From Pontixanthobacter aestiaquae (lineage in GTDB: Bacteria > Pseudomonadota > Alphaproteobacteria > Sphingomonadales > Sphingomonadaceae), in assembly GCF_009827455.1 (NCBI RefSeq), contig NZ_WTYZ01000001.1, positions 2,427,001 to 2,491,000 of the forward strand: 64,000 nucleotides of DNA. Reading direction: 5' to 3'. Below, piece by piece: positions 1 to 9,843 of this stretch. A program made the position numbers and the translations under genes. A model generated the notes under the pieces. That model saw only the letters and a program-made list of their open reading frames with translations, was not told where the DNA came from and did no database searches. Every line of letters starts with the position of its first letter. Within the stretch, counting starts at the first letter, position 1.

Positions 1-68
1 GCGAGGACACCTGGACTATCCATTTAACCTATATAGGAGCATTGCCGCTTAAGTTCCATGAACGGCTC

Positions 69-1019
69 TTATAGCGCATTTAGAAAGCGTTGCGCCACGC
101 CGTGCCCTGACAGCCAAGCGCCCTCGACACGCGGTTGAGAGAGCCAATCGCCTGCCACGCCGAGCGAAATATCTGCATTCCATAGCGCTGCATCACCTTC
201 GGCAGCTTGCGACTGAGCATAGCGCCAACGGTGAGCGGTCAAATAGGTTGGTGCGACGGGTTTTATACCTGCTTGCCTGAAGAACGCTGATAGCAATCGG
301 TCCGCGACCACATCTTTACCCAGCTCCAGAATTTCGCGCGAATGATCGGCCGATGCGTGGATCACCCAGCACTCTTCAACCCCGCGCCCTGGCTTTGCAT
401 TATTACGTGCAGCCCATGAAATCTGAGCCTTGCGATCGCGCAAAGTATCTTGCTCGATTGGCAGCGGCGCTGCAAAACTCGCCATCACTGCCCAGCACGG
501 ATCGGACGTCGACGCTGCGGCTTGTTCTGCGAAAGTCGGCGCAACCTCTGCAAGCAGTTCCCCAGCCTGTTCGGCAGGCAATGCCAGTAGCAGGTGCGAA
601 TAGGACTCAGTCGAACCCTCGAACTCTAAGTGCCAATGATCACCTTGTTGAGTGAGACGAAGAGCGCGTTCGCCCCAGCAAACGTCAAGCGCGGCTGCCA
701 TATGCTTGAGCGGAGCATTCATTGCTGGCGTGCCAACATAGGCTTCCGCGCCTGCTGCAGGCCACGGCGCGACGAGGCCTTGTTGCTCCCACTCTTTTAC
801 AACGGCTTTGAAACCTGCATCGCGTGCAGTGAAGTATTGCGCGCCATGATCGAAGTGCAAAGTAACACCGTCGATCTTAGCGCGGCGCGTGGCCATCCGT
901 CCCCCTGCGCCGCGACCCTTGTCATAAATAACCGCAGCAATGCCGTGCTTGGCTAGCTCGGTTGCACAAGCCAACCCTGCCATGCCAGCACCAATGATTG
1001 CGACTTTCACATCCCTCAC
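69..1019 (-). CDS. FAD/NAD(P)-dependent amine-oxidase-like oxidoreductase (renalase-like)
   Basis: Predicted flavoprotein of 316 residues. A Rossmann dinucleotide-binding motif GAGMAGLACA lies at residues 10-19, followed by an acidic-strand end and the GRGAGGRMATRR segment typical of renalase-like amine oxidases; a C-terminal stretch (GVAGDWL...VEGAWLSG) matches the FAD-binding end of this family. The substrate cannot be read from the sequence. The start is GTG and overlaps the TGA of the upstream egtD by four bases (GTGA), so the two are translationally coupled; a second GTG three codons in is an alternative. It is the last gene of the egtB-egtD operon, so a link to ergothioneine or redox balance is possible but inferred only from position. 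Confidence 0.82.
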   Translation of the reverse strand: MRDVKVAIIGAGMAGLACATELAKHGIAAVIYDKGRGAGGRMATRRAKIDGVTLHFDHGAQYFTARDAGFKAVVKEWEQQGLVAPWPAAGAEAYVGTPAMNAPLKHMAAALDVCWGERALRLTQQGDHWHLEFEGSTESYSHLLLALPAEQAGELLAEVAPTFAEQAAASTSDPCWAVMASFAAPLPIEQDTLRDRKAQISWAARNNAKPGRGVEECWVIHASADHSREILELGKDVVADRLLSAFFRQAGIKPVAPTYLTAHRWRYAQSQAAEGDAALWNADISLGVAGDWLSQPRVEGAWLSGHGVAQRFLNAL

Positions 1020-2002
1020 GGAGCATTGCTCGGCACCGACGCATCGGCAAGTATCAAAGAGAACCGACCCTCTTCATCAGTCCAGCGCTGAACGGGAGTC
1101 CACCCGCCAGCGAGCAGCAGTATCGCCGAACTCCGTCGGTCGAATTTGTGGCTGTTCTCTGTGTGGATCGTCTCGCCCTTCGCCATCGCGAAGGCGCGAC
1201 CCGCAACGTTGAACTCTAAGTCGCGCTGCGCTTCCAAATGCATCTCGATCCGGGCAAAATTATCGTTCCAACGCGCCCTATGACGAAGATCGTCGACCGG
1301 TATAGTACCGCGCAATTCGCGATTAATCCGGCGCGCCACGTTAAGATTGAATTCTGCCGTGACACCCGCTTCATCGTCATACGCCGCTTCAAGGACGCCG
1401 GTATCTTTGATCAAATCCATTCCGATCAGCAATTGCGACCCTGCGCCCAACGTCTCCCGCATCGTACGGAGCAAATCGACGGCAGTGCGCGCGACCATGT
1501 TTCCGATGGTCGAACCCGGGAAGAAACCCAATTTCGGCATATCGGCGACAGCCTGCGGCAGAGCGACCTTGCGCATAAAATCGGCCTCCACTGGATAGAC
1601 TGGCAGGCCTGGAAACTTCGTCGAGAGATCGGCCGCCGCTGCGCGCAGGAAGTCACCGGAAATATCGAGCGGGACATAAGCTGCAGGATTGATCGCACGC
1701 AAAAGCAACGGCGTTTTTACTGAACTGCCCGAACCAAATTCGACCACTGCGCGATCAGACCCGATGCTCAGAGCGAAGTCAGCACCGCGAGCGGTAAGTA
1801 TCTCGGTTTCTGCACGCGTCGGATAATATTCGGGCAGTTCGGTGATATCTTCGAACAATTGCGATCCGGCATCGTCATACAGCCAACGCGCCGGAATCGC
1901 CTTTTGTGCCTCCGACAGCCCGGTCAACACATCCGCGCGAAACGCCCGGTCAACGCCTTCTTCATCGCGGTCCACCAATTCCAAGCCCGAATTACCGTCC
2001 AT
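1016..2002 (-). CDS. egtD: L-histidine N(alpha)-methyltransferase EgtD
   Basis: SAM-dependent enzyme that trimethylates histidine to hercynine, the first committed step of ergothioneine synthesis in the cytoplasm. The 328-residue product has the family's N-terminal segment with PARWLYDDAGSQLFEDI and LPEYYPTR, the SAM-binding VEFGSGSS loop and the LDISGDFL acidic-strand motif. I start at the ATG that overlaps the egtB stop by one base (TAATG) rather than at an upstream ATG 34 codons earlier, which would lie deep inside egtB. The downstream FAD oxidoreductase starts inside its stop codon. Length is close to the usual 320-330 residues. Confidence 0.93.
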   Translation of the reverse strand: MDGNSGLELVDRDEEGVDRAFRADVLTGLSEAQKAIPARWLYDDAGSQLFEDITELPEYYPTRAETEILTARGADFALSIGSDRAVVEFGSGSSVKTPLLLRAINPAAYVPLDISGDFLRAAAADLSTKFPGLPVYPVEADFMRKVALPQAVADMPKLGFFPGSTIGNMVARTAVDLLRTMRETLGAGSQLLIGMDLIKDTGVLEAAYDDEAGVTAEFNLNVARRINRELRGTIPVDDLRHRARWNDNFARIEMHLEAQRDLEFNVAGRAFAMAKGETIHTENSHKFDRRSSAILLLAGGWTPVQRWTDEEGRFSLILADASVPSNAP

Positions 2003-3249
2003 TAAATATCCTTGGCGAGCCGCAGCCCGGTAAATTGCCACCGCTGATGTGGGTAGAAGAAATTGCGGTACGTGCTGCGCGAGTGCCCGCGCGGTGTGGC
2101 GCAACTCGCCCCGCGCAGAACGAACTGCCCACTCATAAACTTGCCATTATATTCGCCGATTGCGCCGTTTGCGCATGAAAAACGCGGATAGGGCCCATAA
2201 GCGGAACGGGTGAATTGCCAACAATCCCCGAACAAGCCCGAACCGCCAAGCGGCAGGGGAGCATGGGCACCATCGAGCTGATTGCCTGACGCGGGATCGG
2301 ATGATTGAGCTGCCGCCTCCCACTCAAATTCTGTAGGCAGGCGCTGTCCCGCCCATGTCGCGAATGCATCTGCCTCGAAATAGGATATATGCGTTACGGG
2401 TGCATTGGGGTCGCGCTTGGTCCATCCCGTGTGGGTGAACTGCTCATCCTCATACCAGTAAAGCGGCGCTGCGATCTTTTCCCGGTTCACCCATGCCCAG
2501 CCATCGGAAAGCCAGAGCAAGGGATTGGCGTAACCGCCATCGTCGACAAACTGCTGCCACTCCGCATTTGTCACAAGGTTCGGTGCGAGAGCAAAGGGTG
2601 TAAGAAGCACTTGATGCTGCGGCCCCTCATTATCATACGCAAAATCACCATCCATATTGGCACCATCATGTCCGATCAGAGCAATACCGCCAGGGTGTTG
2701 ATGCCAATCCCTCGCTTGCGGCGGCGCGACTCTGGAAGGTGCATTTTCATACATCGCCGGAGCAAGCGGATTTCGGAACAATGCGTGTTTGATGTCGGTT
2801 AACAGCAATTCCTGATGCTGTTGTTCATGCGCGATGCCTAATTCGATCAGTGGAGCAAACCTGGGATCGTCAAGCATAGACGACATCGCCTCATCAATTA
2901 CCTCGCGCCACTCACCAATTTGCTCAACGGTCGGCCGCGACAACATCCCGCGAGAAAAACGGGCAATACGCACTCCTTCGGCTTCGTAATAGGAATTGAA
3001 TACGAACGGCCAACGCTCGTCATACAGTTCGTAGCCGGGCTTGTGGTCACGCAGCAGAAATGTTTCGAAAAACCAGTTGGTATGCCCCAAATGCCATTTT
3101 GCGGGCGAAGCATCTTCCATAGATTGCAGCGTTGCGTCCGCCTCCGAAAGCTGGTCAAGCAACCCGGAAGTCAGCGTACGGGTAGCGCGATAACGGTCAG
3201 CTAGACTGTCTAACGGTGCGGCGGAAGTGGCCGCGTTAGCATTCGGCAC
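2002..3249 (-). CDS. egtB: Ergothioneine biosynthesis sulfoxide synthase EgtB
   Basis: Non-haem iron enzyme that joins hercynine to a thiol donor with O2. The 415-residue protein has an N-terminal DinB_2 domain with the first iron-ligand region KWHLGHTNWFFE and the H-x3-H-x-E motif HEQQHQE, followed by a C-terminal FGE-sulfatase/formylglycine-type domain (VTHISYFEADAFATWAGQRL, LRGASCATPRGHSRSTYRNF). The start is GTG, supported by AGGAGA seven bases upstream; a nearby ATG is out of frame. First gene of the egtB-egtD-FAD oxidoreductase operon. No egtA, egtC or egtE is visible in the window, so whether the donor is gamma-glutamylcysteine or free cysteine cannot be settled here. Confidence 0.93.
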   Translation of the reverse strand: MPNANAATSAAPLDSLADRYRATRTLTSGLLDQLSEADATLQSMEDASPAKWHLGHTNWFFETFLLRDHKPGYELYDERWPFVFNSYYEAEGVRIARFSRGMLSRPTVEQIGEWREVIDEAMSSMLDDPRFAPLIELGIAHEQQHQELLLTDIKHALFRNPLAPAMYENAPSRVAPPQARDWHQHPGGIALIGHDGANMDGDFAYDNEGPQHQVLLTPFALAPNLVTNAEWQQFVDDGGYANPLLWLSDGWAWVNREKIAAPLYWYEDEQFTHTGWTKRDPNAPVTHISYFEADAFATWAGQRLPTEFEWEAAAQSSDPASGNQLDGAHAPLPLGGSGLFGDCWQFTRSAYGPYPRFSCANGAIGEYNGKFMSGQFVLRGASCATPRGHSRSTYRNFFYPHQRWQFTGLRLAKDI

Positions 3250-3356
3250 ACCATTTCTCCTGTTGCGACCGCGCCTGAAAATTCAGGAAGCAGTACAATG
3301 ACAAATTTCCGTTGCCTTTGAAAGACCTAGTTCGAGAAAATCTGGCTCAAACCTGA

Positions 3357-4730
3357 TCAGGCGGCGTCCGCTTGGGAATGCCCCGCTTCCATTGTCATCA
3401 TCTCGGCCAGCAGGAAAGCCAGCTCGAGCGATTGCGCGGCATTGAGACGCGGATCGCAATGGGTGTGATACCGGTCGCCAAGCCGTTCATCGGCAATGCC
3501 TACAGCGCCTCCGACACACTCGGTCACGTCCTGTCCGGTCATCTCTATATGGATACCGCCAGCATGGGTTCCCTCAGCGCGGTGAACGGCGAAGAAACCC
3601 TTCACCTCGCTCAGAATCCGATCGAACGGACGGGTTTTGTAGCCACTATCCGATTTGATGACATTGCCGTGCATCGGATCACAAGACCACACAACGGGGT
3701 GCCCCTCTGCCGTAACCGCGCGAACCAGCTTCGGCAGACCTGCCTCGACTTTATCGTGGCCAAAGCGGCTGATCAGCGTAATGCGCCCCGCTTCGCGTGA
3801 CGGGTTTAGCGTGTCGAGCAACTTCAAGAGAACATCCGGCTCCATCGATGGACCGCATTTCATACCCAGTGGATTGCTGATCCCGCGTGCGAATTCGATA
3901 TGGGCACTGCCTTCAAAGCGCGTCCGGTCACCAATCCAGACCATATGCGCGCTGGTGTCGTACCAATCGCCGGTCAAGGAATCCTGGCGCGTCAGGCTTT
4001 GCTCGTATGGAAGCAATAAGGCCTCGTGGCTGGTGTAGAAACTGGTCCGCTGCAACTGCGGTACGGTGTCGGGATCAACTCCGCAGGCTTCCATAAAATC
4101 GAGCGCTTCGCCGATCCGGTCGGCCGTCAGAGCGAACTTGTCCGCCCACGGGCTGCGGTCCATGAAATCGAGAGTCCATTTGTGGACCTGGCGCAGATTG
4201 GCGTAACCACCGCTGGCAAAAGCACGCAGCAGGTTGAGCGTTGCCGCCGCCTGCGAGTAAGCGCGCACCATGCGCTCGGGGTCATTCCTGCGGCGCGCGG
4301 GATCGAACTCGATCCCGTTCACATTATCGCCGAAATAGCTCGGCAGCGTCACGCCGTCTTTGGTCTCGGTATCGCTGCTGCGCGGCTTGGCGAACTGGCC
4401 CGCCATCCGGCCAACTTTAACCACTGGCACTTTGCCGGCATAAGTCAGTACAACTGCCATCTGCAGCAATACACGGAACGTGTCGCGGATATTGTTCGGA
4501 TGGAATTCTGCAAAGCTCTCGGCGCAATCGCCGCCTTGCAGCAGAAACGCCTTGCCCTGGGCCACATCGGCCAGATCAGCTTTCAAATTGCGCGCCTCAC
4601 CAGCAAAGACCAGAGGCGGATAGTTCGACAGAGTCTGCTCCGCATCCGCAAGCGCAGCTGCGTCTTCGTAGCGCGGCAAATGCCGTGCTTCGTGCGCTTT
4701 CCAGCTATCGGGAGTCCAGTTCTGTGTCAC
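3357..4730 (-). CDS. aroG: Class II 3-deoxy-7-phosphoheptulonate synthase
   Basis: Condenses phosphoenolpyruvate with erythrose 4-phosphate, the entry reaction of the shikimate pathway. The 457-residue sequence is typical of the plant/actinobacterial-type class II enzyme: [51 protein letters not shown] and the C-terminal SQSLEL-like stretch are all present. The start is a GTG ([10 protein letters not shown]). It stands alone on the minus strand, with the 134-base gap behind it holding only a hairpin at the end of the next gene. No regulatory domain beyond the core is visible. The symbol follows common usage in alphaproteobacteria and could equally be written aroF or aroH. Confidence 0.93.
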   Translation of the reverse strand: MTQNWTPDSWKAHEARHLPRYEDAAALADAEQTLSNYPPLVFAGEARNLKADLADVAQGKAFLLQGGDCAESFAEFHPNNIRDTFRVLLQMAVVLTYAGKVPVVKVGRMAGQFAKPRSSDTETKDGVTLPSYFGDNVNGIEFDPARRRNDPERMVRAYSQAAATLNLLRAFASGGYANLRQVHKWTLDFMDRSPWADKFALTADRIGEALDFMEACGVDPDTVPQLQRTSFYTSHEALLLPYEQSLTRQDSLTGDWYDTSAHMVWIGDRTRFEGSAHIEFARGISNPLGMKCGPSMEPDVLLKLLDTLNPSREAGRITLISRFGHDKVEAGLPKLVRAVTAEGHPVVWSCDPMHGNVIKSDSGYKTRPFDRILSEVKGFFAVHRAEGTHAGGIHIEMTGQDVTECVGGAVGIADERLGDRYHTHCDPRLNAAQSLELAFLLAEMMTMEAGHSQADAA

Positions 4731-4825
4731 GTTAGTACCTGTCTTTCATCGATCGAGAGCGCGCAAATACGCCCGCTATTACCCAATAGCAAAGGTATCA
4801 CCGGCGCAAGCGCAAGAAATGCTGT

Positions 4826-4842
4826 GCAGGGGCAAGCCCTGC
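4826..4842 (-). terminator. Small hairpin after the M16 protease gene
   Basis: Perfect 6-bp stem GCAGGG/CCCTGC around a 5-base loop, 23 bases past the stop of the M16 protease gene. On the minus strand it is followed only by a loosely T-rich stretch, so termination is plausible but weak. Confidence 0.35.
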
Positions 4843-4864
4843 TTGGCGCGCTATACCGGCAGGC

Positions 4865-7843
4865 TTAGCGACCAGTGGTTTGCGCAGGCACCCGCGCGAC
4901 CGGTGCGGGCGAAATATCACGCACGGTCGTCGCAAGCTCCTGCCCTTCCGGAATGATCGCCATGCGCCACCCTGGACGAGACGCGAGATAGCGCTGAGCC
5001 AATGCCTGCATCCGCTCCGGCGTGGTTTCGCTATAGTCTGACCGTAATGTCCGCAGCGAATAGAGCCTGCTCGGGTTCGCGCTCGATCCCTGGACTTGAT
5101 ACAGCCAGAACAGATTGCCGGTTGATGCCCGGGTAATCTGCTGTTTGAGCGGCTCGGTCGCTCTTTCCAGTTCATCTGCACTGGGAGGATTAGCGGCAAG
5201 ATCTCGCGCGATACTATCTGCCGCAGCGAAGAATACCGGCACGTCTTCCGGCTCCAGCTGTGCCAAGGCCGTAATGCGTCCTCCGGTAGAAAGATCTACT
5301 GGCCAATTAGAGAATACCGTCGGCGAATAACTTGCACCAGCGCGCTCACGCATTGCATCAACCAACCGGTTATTGAACAGGCTCACGAGGATTTCGAGCT
5401 GACGGGACTCGGGCAGTCCGGCAACACCGCCACCGGTTGGCCAAGCCACGACAGCGGCTGCCTGATTGGCATCGCCGCGGTGTTTTCGCACAATCGTTTC
5501 GCTATCGACATTAGGGAATGACGGAACGCTGGCCAGCGCTTTGACGGGGATCGGTTTACGCGGCGGCAATGCCCCGAGCGTTTTGCGCAGAGTTTCAATC
5601 GTTCGCGCCTGATCGAAATCACCGAAAATCACCACTTCGATTTCGCCTTGCTCCAGTAGCGGAGCCCAGACTTCACGGAAACCGTCTGGCGTGGCAGCTG
5701 CCAAATCATCGGTGTCGGCTGTTTTGTAACGGCCATCCTGATCGGTCACAAAATAGTCGAGATCGCGTTGCAGCACTGCGCCAGGACTTGTTGCATATCC
5801 GGCATAGGACAGTGTTTGTGCCGCCTTCGAGCGCAGGACCGGATTGGGGTCCCAGCGCGGATCGGACAGCTTGTTGGCGAACAGATAGAGCTGGTCATCA
5901 AGATCTGCGTCCCTCGTCTGCGCCGCAAATACGAATTCGGAATCGGTAATCTCGACATTGAAGCCCATCACACGGCCGGTTGTGATCCGGTCGAGTTCTT
6001 CTTGGCCCAATTCACCTTGGCCGGAACCGACCAAAGCGCTTTCTCCAAGGCCGATATAAGCGGATTGATCGCTATCAAACGCGCGCAGACCTGCGCCAAA
6101 CCGCATCCGAACAGCCACGCGGCCTGGTTCAGCTTTGTTCGACCACAACAGTGCCCGCGTGCCATTGGCGAACTCGACGCGCTCAATGCCAAGTATGCCG
6201 AGCGGGCGCTGCGACAGGATGGTTCCGGGCTCACCCACTGGTGGTAACTCGTCAAAGGAAATCGACTTCGCCGCAAGACGTACATCGCTGGCCGGAACCA
6301 CCTCTTCCTGCAATGCAGCTGTAATGTCTGCCTCGGTCGCTTCGCCGATTGCCGGCGTAACATAGGCGGCGCGGATAACATCACCCTTAAGCAGGTTTCG
6401 GGTGCGTTCGAGAATTTCCTGCGGCGTGACCTTGTCCTTCATGCTGCGAAACACTTCGAGGAACGTCTCGGGCGCGGCGACAGCTTCACGAATATCGACA
6501 GCGCTGACGACCTCGTCTGCCAATGCAGAGCCCGCCATAACAGCGCGTTGTTCAACCAGGCTGACAAAGATCGAATCATATTCCGCTGCTTCGCGGTCGA
6601 TCTCTTCCTGCGTTGGCGGAGTCATTTTTGCATCAGCAACAATGCCGCGCACTTCAGCGAGCGCCTTGCGCCAATCGGCGGTCAGCGGCGTAAACGAAAT
6701 CGATGTTAAATTTGCCGAACGACTAACCTTGTCCTCGGAAATGCCAGCATAAAGAAAAGACCCTCCAGCCCGCGCGCGAGCCTCCAGCCGCCGTTGGATA
6801 ATCGCGATAGCCAGCGAGTCAGCCAGCCGCCCTTCATTATACGCGACTGTATCCTTAACCTGCCGCCAGGGGCGCAAATATATATAAGAGAATGTGCGCT
6901 GCAGGTCGGGTTCGACCATAACGGCCACTTCGCCAATCGGATTATCTGGATCAGCGCCAGGGGGCGCAACCGGATCGCCAAAATCGGGTGCCGGCGTCAG
7001 CGGACCTTTGCCCTGCCAATCGCCGAAATATTGTTCGATCAAACCTGCAAATTGCATCGGATCGAAGTCGCCCGCCACCGATATCACGGTATTCTCAGGG
7101 CGATACCAGCGATCATGGAACGCCTGCATCGCTTCTGCCGTGGCAGCTTTAAGCGTTTCTTCGGTCCCAATTGGAGACCGCACACCCAGCAACTGCCCGG
7201 CGAAATAAGTTTCACGGCTCTTGTCGCCGACGCGCACTGCCGGACCGCCGCGTTCGCGCTTCTCAGCCAGCACAATCGGGATCTCTGCCGCCAAGTTTTC
7301 CGCCGAGAGAACCGGCTCACGGATCATGCCCGAAATCAGTTTGAAGCTCTCCTCGACCTTCGCCGGTGTCGCATTGGGTAAATCGAGTTTGTAGACGGTA
7401 TGGGTCGGGCTGGTTTCGGCATTGGTATCGCTACCGAATGTTGCGCCAAGGCGCTGCCATGTTGGAATAGCCTCAGCTTGCCCTAGATATTTGCTCTCAC
7501 GGAAAGTCAAATGTTCGAGCAAATGCGCAAAGCCGCGCTCGCTATCTTTTTCATGCAGCGATCCTGCATCGATCCGGACACGGATCGATATCTGGTTGGG
7601 CGGAACGCCATTCGCGCGCGTGGCATAGCGCAGACCGTTATCCATCGCTCCCCACAGCCACTCTCTATCACGCGGAACATCGCTATCGATGTATATCCAT
7701 GGAGTCTCGTCACCGGTCTGCAGCGCCTGCGGAGCTGACGTAACCATTCCGTCTTGCGCTGTCGCTTGCGGAGCCAAGAGAGCCAGTGGGAGAAGAAGCG
7801 CGGTGTGCCGCATGGTACGCGTGAAAGTGATCATACCCGGCAT
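4865..7843 (-). CDS. M16 family zinc metallopeptidase, exported
   Basis: Pitrilysin/insulinase-type protease of 992 residues, consistent with two fused M16 halves. The inverted zinc motif H-x-x-E-H is present as HLLEH near residue 106, and the distal half carries the inactive-type C-terminal domains. An N-terminal hydrophobic stretch ending in APQATAQ reads as a Sec signal peptide, so the enzyme is probably periplasmic. Three ATG codons precede it; the first is used, but MRHTALLLPLALL at codon 11 would give the cleanest signal peptide and none of them has a strong ribosome binding site. It is a single-gene unit between aroG and the plus-strand nfuA. The substrate is unknown. Confidence 0.88.
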   Translation of the reverse strand: MPGMITFTRTMRHTALLLPLALLAPQATAQDGMVTSAPQALQTGDETPWIYIDSDVPRDREWLWGAMDNGLRYATRANGVPPNQISIRVRIDAGSLHEKDSERGFAHLLEHLTFRESKYLGQAEAIPTWQRLGATFGSDTNAETSPTHTVYKLDLPNATPAKVEESFKLISGMIREPVLSAENLAAEIPIVLAEKRERGGPAVRVGDKSRETYFAGQLLGVRSPIGTEETLKAATAEAMQAFHDRWYRPENTVISVAGDFDPMQFAGLIEQYFGDWQGKGPLTPAPDFGDPVAPPGADPDNPIGEVAVMVEPDLQRTFSYIYLRPWRQVKDTVAYNEGRLADSLAIAIIQRRLEARARAGGSFLYAGISEDKVSRSANLTSISFTPLTADWRKALAEVRGIVADAKMTPPTQEEIDREAAEYDSIFVSLVEQRAVMAGSALADEVVSAVDIREAVAAPETFLEVFRSMKDKVTPQEILERTRNLLKGDVIRAAYVTPAIGEATEADITAALQEEVVPASDVRLAAKSISFDELPPVGEPGTILSQRPLGILGIERVEFANGTRALLWSNKAEPGRVAVRMRFGAGLRAFDSDQSAYIGLGESALVGSGQGELGQEELDRITTGRVMGFNVEITDSEFVFAAQTRDADLDDQLYLFANKLSDPRWDPNPVLRSKAAQTLSYAGYATSPGAVLQRDLDYFVTDQDGRYKTADTDDLAAATPDGFREVWAPLLEQGEIEVVIFGDFDQARTIETLRKTLGALPPRKPIPVKALASVPSFPNVDSETIVRKHRGDANQAAAVVAWPTGGGVAGLPESRQLEILVSLFNNRLVDAMRERAGASYSPTVFSNWPVDLSTGGRITALAQLEPEDVPVFFAAADSIARDLAANPPSADELERATEPLKQQITRASTGNLFWLYQVQGSSANPSRLYSLRTLRSDYSETTPERMQALAQRYLASRPGWRMAIIPEGQELATTVRDISPAPVARVPAQTTGR

Positions 7844-7941
7844 ATAAGCGGCAAACCTATGAAGCGAAAGTGAATGGACGCGAAGTATTCTTGGGCGTGA
7901 TGCATCTTGTGAGCGGTACGGCTGATCCCTACATAACAGCC

Positions 7942-8523
7942 ATGTTTATAGAGACCGAAACAACCCCAAACCCCGCTAGCCTCAAATTCCTGCCTGGCCA
8001 GCAAGTCATGCCCAGCGGCACGCGCGAATTCGCCTCGCCCGAAGCCGCCGAAATATCGCCTTTGGCGCAGGCGATCTTCGATACAGGCGAAGTGGTGTTG
8101 GTATTCTTTGGCGGCGATTTCATCTCCGTTACCGCTGCTCCTGGGGCGGATTGGTCAGCGTTGAAACCGCAAGTCGTTTCGATTCTGCTCGATCACTTTG
8201 TTTCGGAAGCACCGCTATTCGTCGGTGGTGATGCCAGCGGTATCTCGGTACCCGCAGATGATGCAGACATGGTGGTCGAAGACGATCCCGAGGACGCCGA
8301 AATTGTCGCGCAGATCAACGAATTGCTCGAAACCCGCGTTCGCCCAGCAGTAGCTGGCGACGGCGGCGATATCGCCTATCGCGGCTTCAAAGACGGAGTC
8401 GTCTATCTAACATTGCAAGGCGCGTGCTCGGGCTGCCCCTCTTCAACTGCAACTTTGAAGCATGGAATTGAAGGTTTGCTGAAACATTATGTCCCTGAAG
8501 TCGTTGAGGTTCGTGCAGCCTGA
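7942..8523 (+). CDS. nfuA: Fe-S cluster carrier NfuA/NifU-like protein
   Basis: Iron-sulfur scaffold/carrier of 193 residues. It has an N-terminal Nfu_N domain (TETTPNPASLKFLPG) and a C-terminal NifU domain with the cluster-binding C-x-x-C motif in GACSGCPSS. I place the start at the ATG in front of FIETETTPNP, because upstream codons do not match the family and this residue is where Nfu_N proteins begin. It heads the plus-strand housekeeping run and is followed after 35 bases by the nitroreductase gene. Acts in the cytoplasm delivering 4Fe-4S clusters to apo-proteins, by family knowledge. Confidence 0.92.
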   Translation: MFIETETTPNPASLKFLPGQQVMPSGTREFASPEAAEISPLAQAIFDTGEVVLVFFGGDFISVTAAPGADWSALKPQVVSILLDHFVSEAPLFVGGDASGISVPADDADMVVEDDPEDAEIVAQINELLETRVRPAVAGDGGDIAYRGFKDGVVYLTLQGACSGCPSSTATLKHGIEGLLKHYVPEVVEVRAA

Positions 8524-8558
8524 TTTTCGGGCATCCGTTACGACTTCAAGAGGACCTT

Positions 8559-9167
8559 ATGACCACACAATTTCACGACAACATTCTGTCGGCAGACGCG
8601 CTCGATCAACTATTCAACGAAGCGCGCACGTATAATGGCTGGCACGACAAAGACGTCTCCGAAGCGCAGATACAGAAAATTTACGATCTGCTGAAGATGG
8701 CGCCAACCTCCGCCAATATGCAACCAGTCCGTCTGGTGTGGGTCCGATCCGAAGAAGAAAAGGCGAAGCTTGCCGAAATGGCGTCCGATGGAAATAAGGA
8801 CAAAATCAGAGCGGCACCGGTAACTGTAATTATCGGGTACGATATCGACTTTCATGAAGAGCTACCGTGGCTGTTTCCGCATGCGGACGCCAAGAGCTGG
8901 TTCGAAGGCGACGAAGAAGGACGCAAGGAAGGCGCAGCGCGCAATTCTGCCTTGCAGGGTGCCTATCTGATCATGGCTGCACGAGCCATCGGCCTCGATT
9001 GCGGACCAATGTCGGGCATTGATCTCGACGAAGTGACGGACGAATATTTTGGCGACGATCCGAAGGTTAAGGCCGATTGGGTTTGCTCCATCGGCTATGG
9101 CGATCCGTCGACAATCTTCGACCGCAGCCCCCGGCCAGACTTTGAAAAGTTCAACCGCGTCGTCTGA
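8559..9167 (+). CDS. Malonic semialdehyde reductase / nitroreductase family (RutE-like)
   Basis: FMN-dependent oxidoreductase of the nitroreductase superfamily, 202 residues. The NH2-terminal FNEARTYNGW, the APTSANMQPVRLVWV phosphate-binding region, ARNSALQGAYLIMAARAIGLDCGPMSG and the GYGDPSTIFDRSPR end match the RutE/HadB-type branch that reduces malonic semialdehyde to 3-hydroxypropionate. No other rut (pyrimidine degradation) gene lies nearby, so the physiological substrate is uncertain. A clear ribosome binding site (AAGAGGAC) precedes the ATG by five bases or so. It sits between nfuA and tsaB and may be co-transcribed with them. Confidence 0.85.
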   Translation: MTTQFHDNILSADALDQLFNEARTYNGWHDKDVSEAQIQKIYDLLKMAPTSANMQPVRLVWVRSEEEKAKLAEMASDGNKDKIRAAPVTVIIGYDIDFHEELPWLFPHADAKSWFEGDEEGRKEGAARNSALQGAYLIMAARAIGLDCGPMSGIDLDEVTDEYFGDDPKVKADWVCSIGYGDPSTIFDRSPRPDFEKFNRVV

Positions 9168-9210
9168 GCTGATTGACGATTAGCTGCACCGCGTGGCATC
9201 GCGCGCCCCA

Positions 9211-9843
9211 ATGAAAAAACCGATGCGGACATTGGCAATCGATTGCGCGACCGAAGCCTGCTCGGTCGCGCTATTCGAAGACGACACTCTCATCGCCAAT
9301 ACTCACGCCGTATTGGGGCGCGGCCATGCAGAACGGCTGGTGCCGATGATCGCAGCGCTTCCGGACAAAGGAAAAGCGCACCGGATTCTCGTCTCACGCG
9401 GTCCGGGCAGCTTTACCGGCGTGCGCATCGGCGTCGCGACCGCGCGGGCTCTCGCTTACGCTTGGACCGCAGAAATTGCCGGGTATCCCACACTCGCACT
9501 GGTCGCTGCTATGGCTCGTGCAGAGCATGGGGAGGTGCCAGTGCTTTCGTGCATGACCGGCGGGCATGGAGAGTGGTTCGTGCAGCCCTTCGGCGCAAGC
9601 GGCAAACCTGCTGCGGACCACGCGTCGGTCAAACCTGCGGATGCGGCGCAATCTTTTGAAATCGATCTGATTGCCGGATCGCAGGCCCAGGCTTTCGTGG
9701 CCGAGCGCGGCCACGGCATAGCGCTCAGCCTGCTGCCCGATGCAAGCCACGCGCTCTCCATTCCAACCACACTTCTTTCCCCCAACACCGCGCCAATCTA
9801 TGGCCGTGCGCCCGACGCCAAATTGCCTACAAAGACGTCATGA
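9211..9843 (+). CDS. tsaB: tRNA threonylcarbamoyladenosine biosynthesis protein TsaB
   Basis: Partner of TsaD in making N6-threonylcarbamoyladenosine at position 37 of ANN-decoding tRNAs. The protein begins with the ASKHA-fold strand RTLAIDCATEACSVALFEDD and carries the diagnostic SRGPGSFTGVRIGVATARALA segment. Start is uncertain: GTG at 9193, ATG at 9211 or ATG at 9223 (MRTLAID) are all open, and none has a good ribosome binding site; the shortest form fits the family best, the ATG at 9211 is given. The stop overlaps the rimI start as ATGA, so the pair is translationally coupled, the usual arrangement. Confidence 0.9.
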   Translation: MKKPMRTLAIDCATEACSVALFEDDTLIANTHAVLGRGHAERLVPMIAALPDKGKAHRILVSRGPGSFTGVRIGVATARALAYAWTAEIAGYPTLALVAAMARAEHGEVPVLSCMTGGHGEWFVQPFGASGKPAADHASVKPADAAQSFEIDLIAGSQAQAFVAERGHGIALSLLPDASHALSIPTTLLSPNTAPIYGRAPDAKLPTKTS

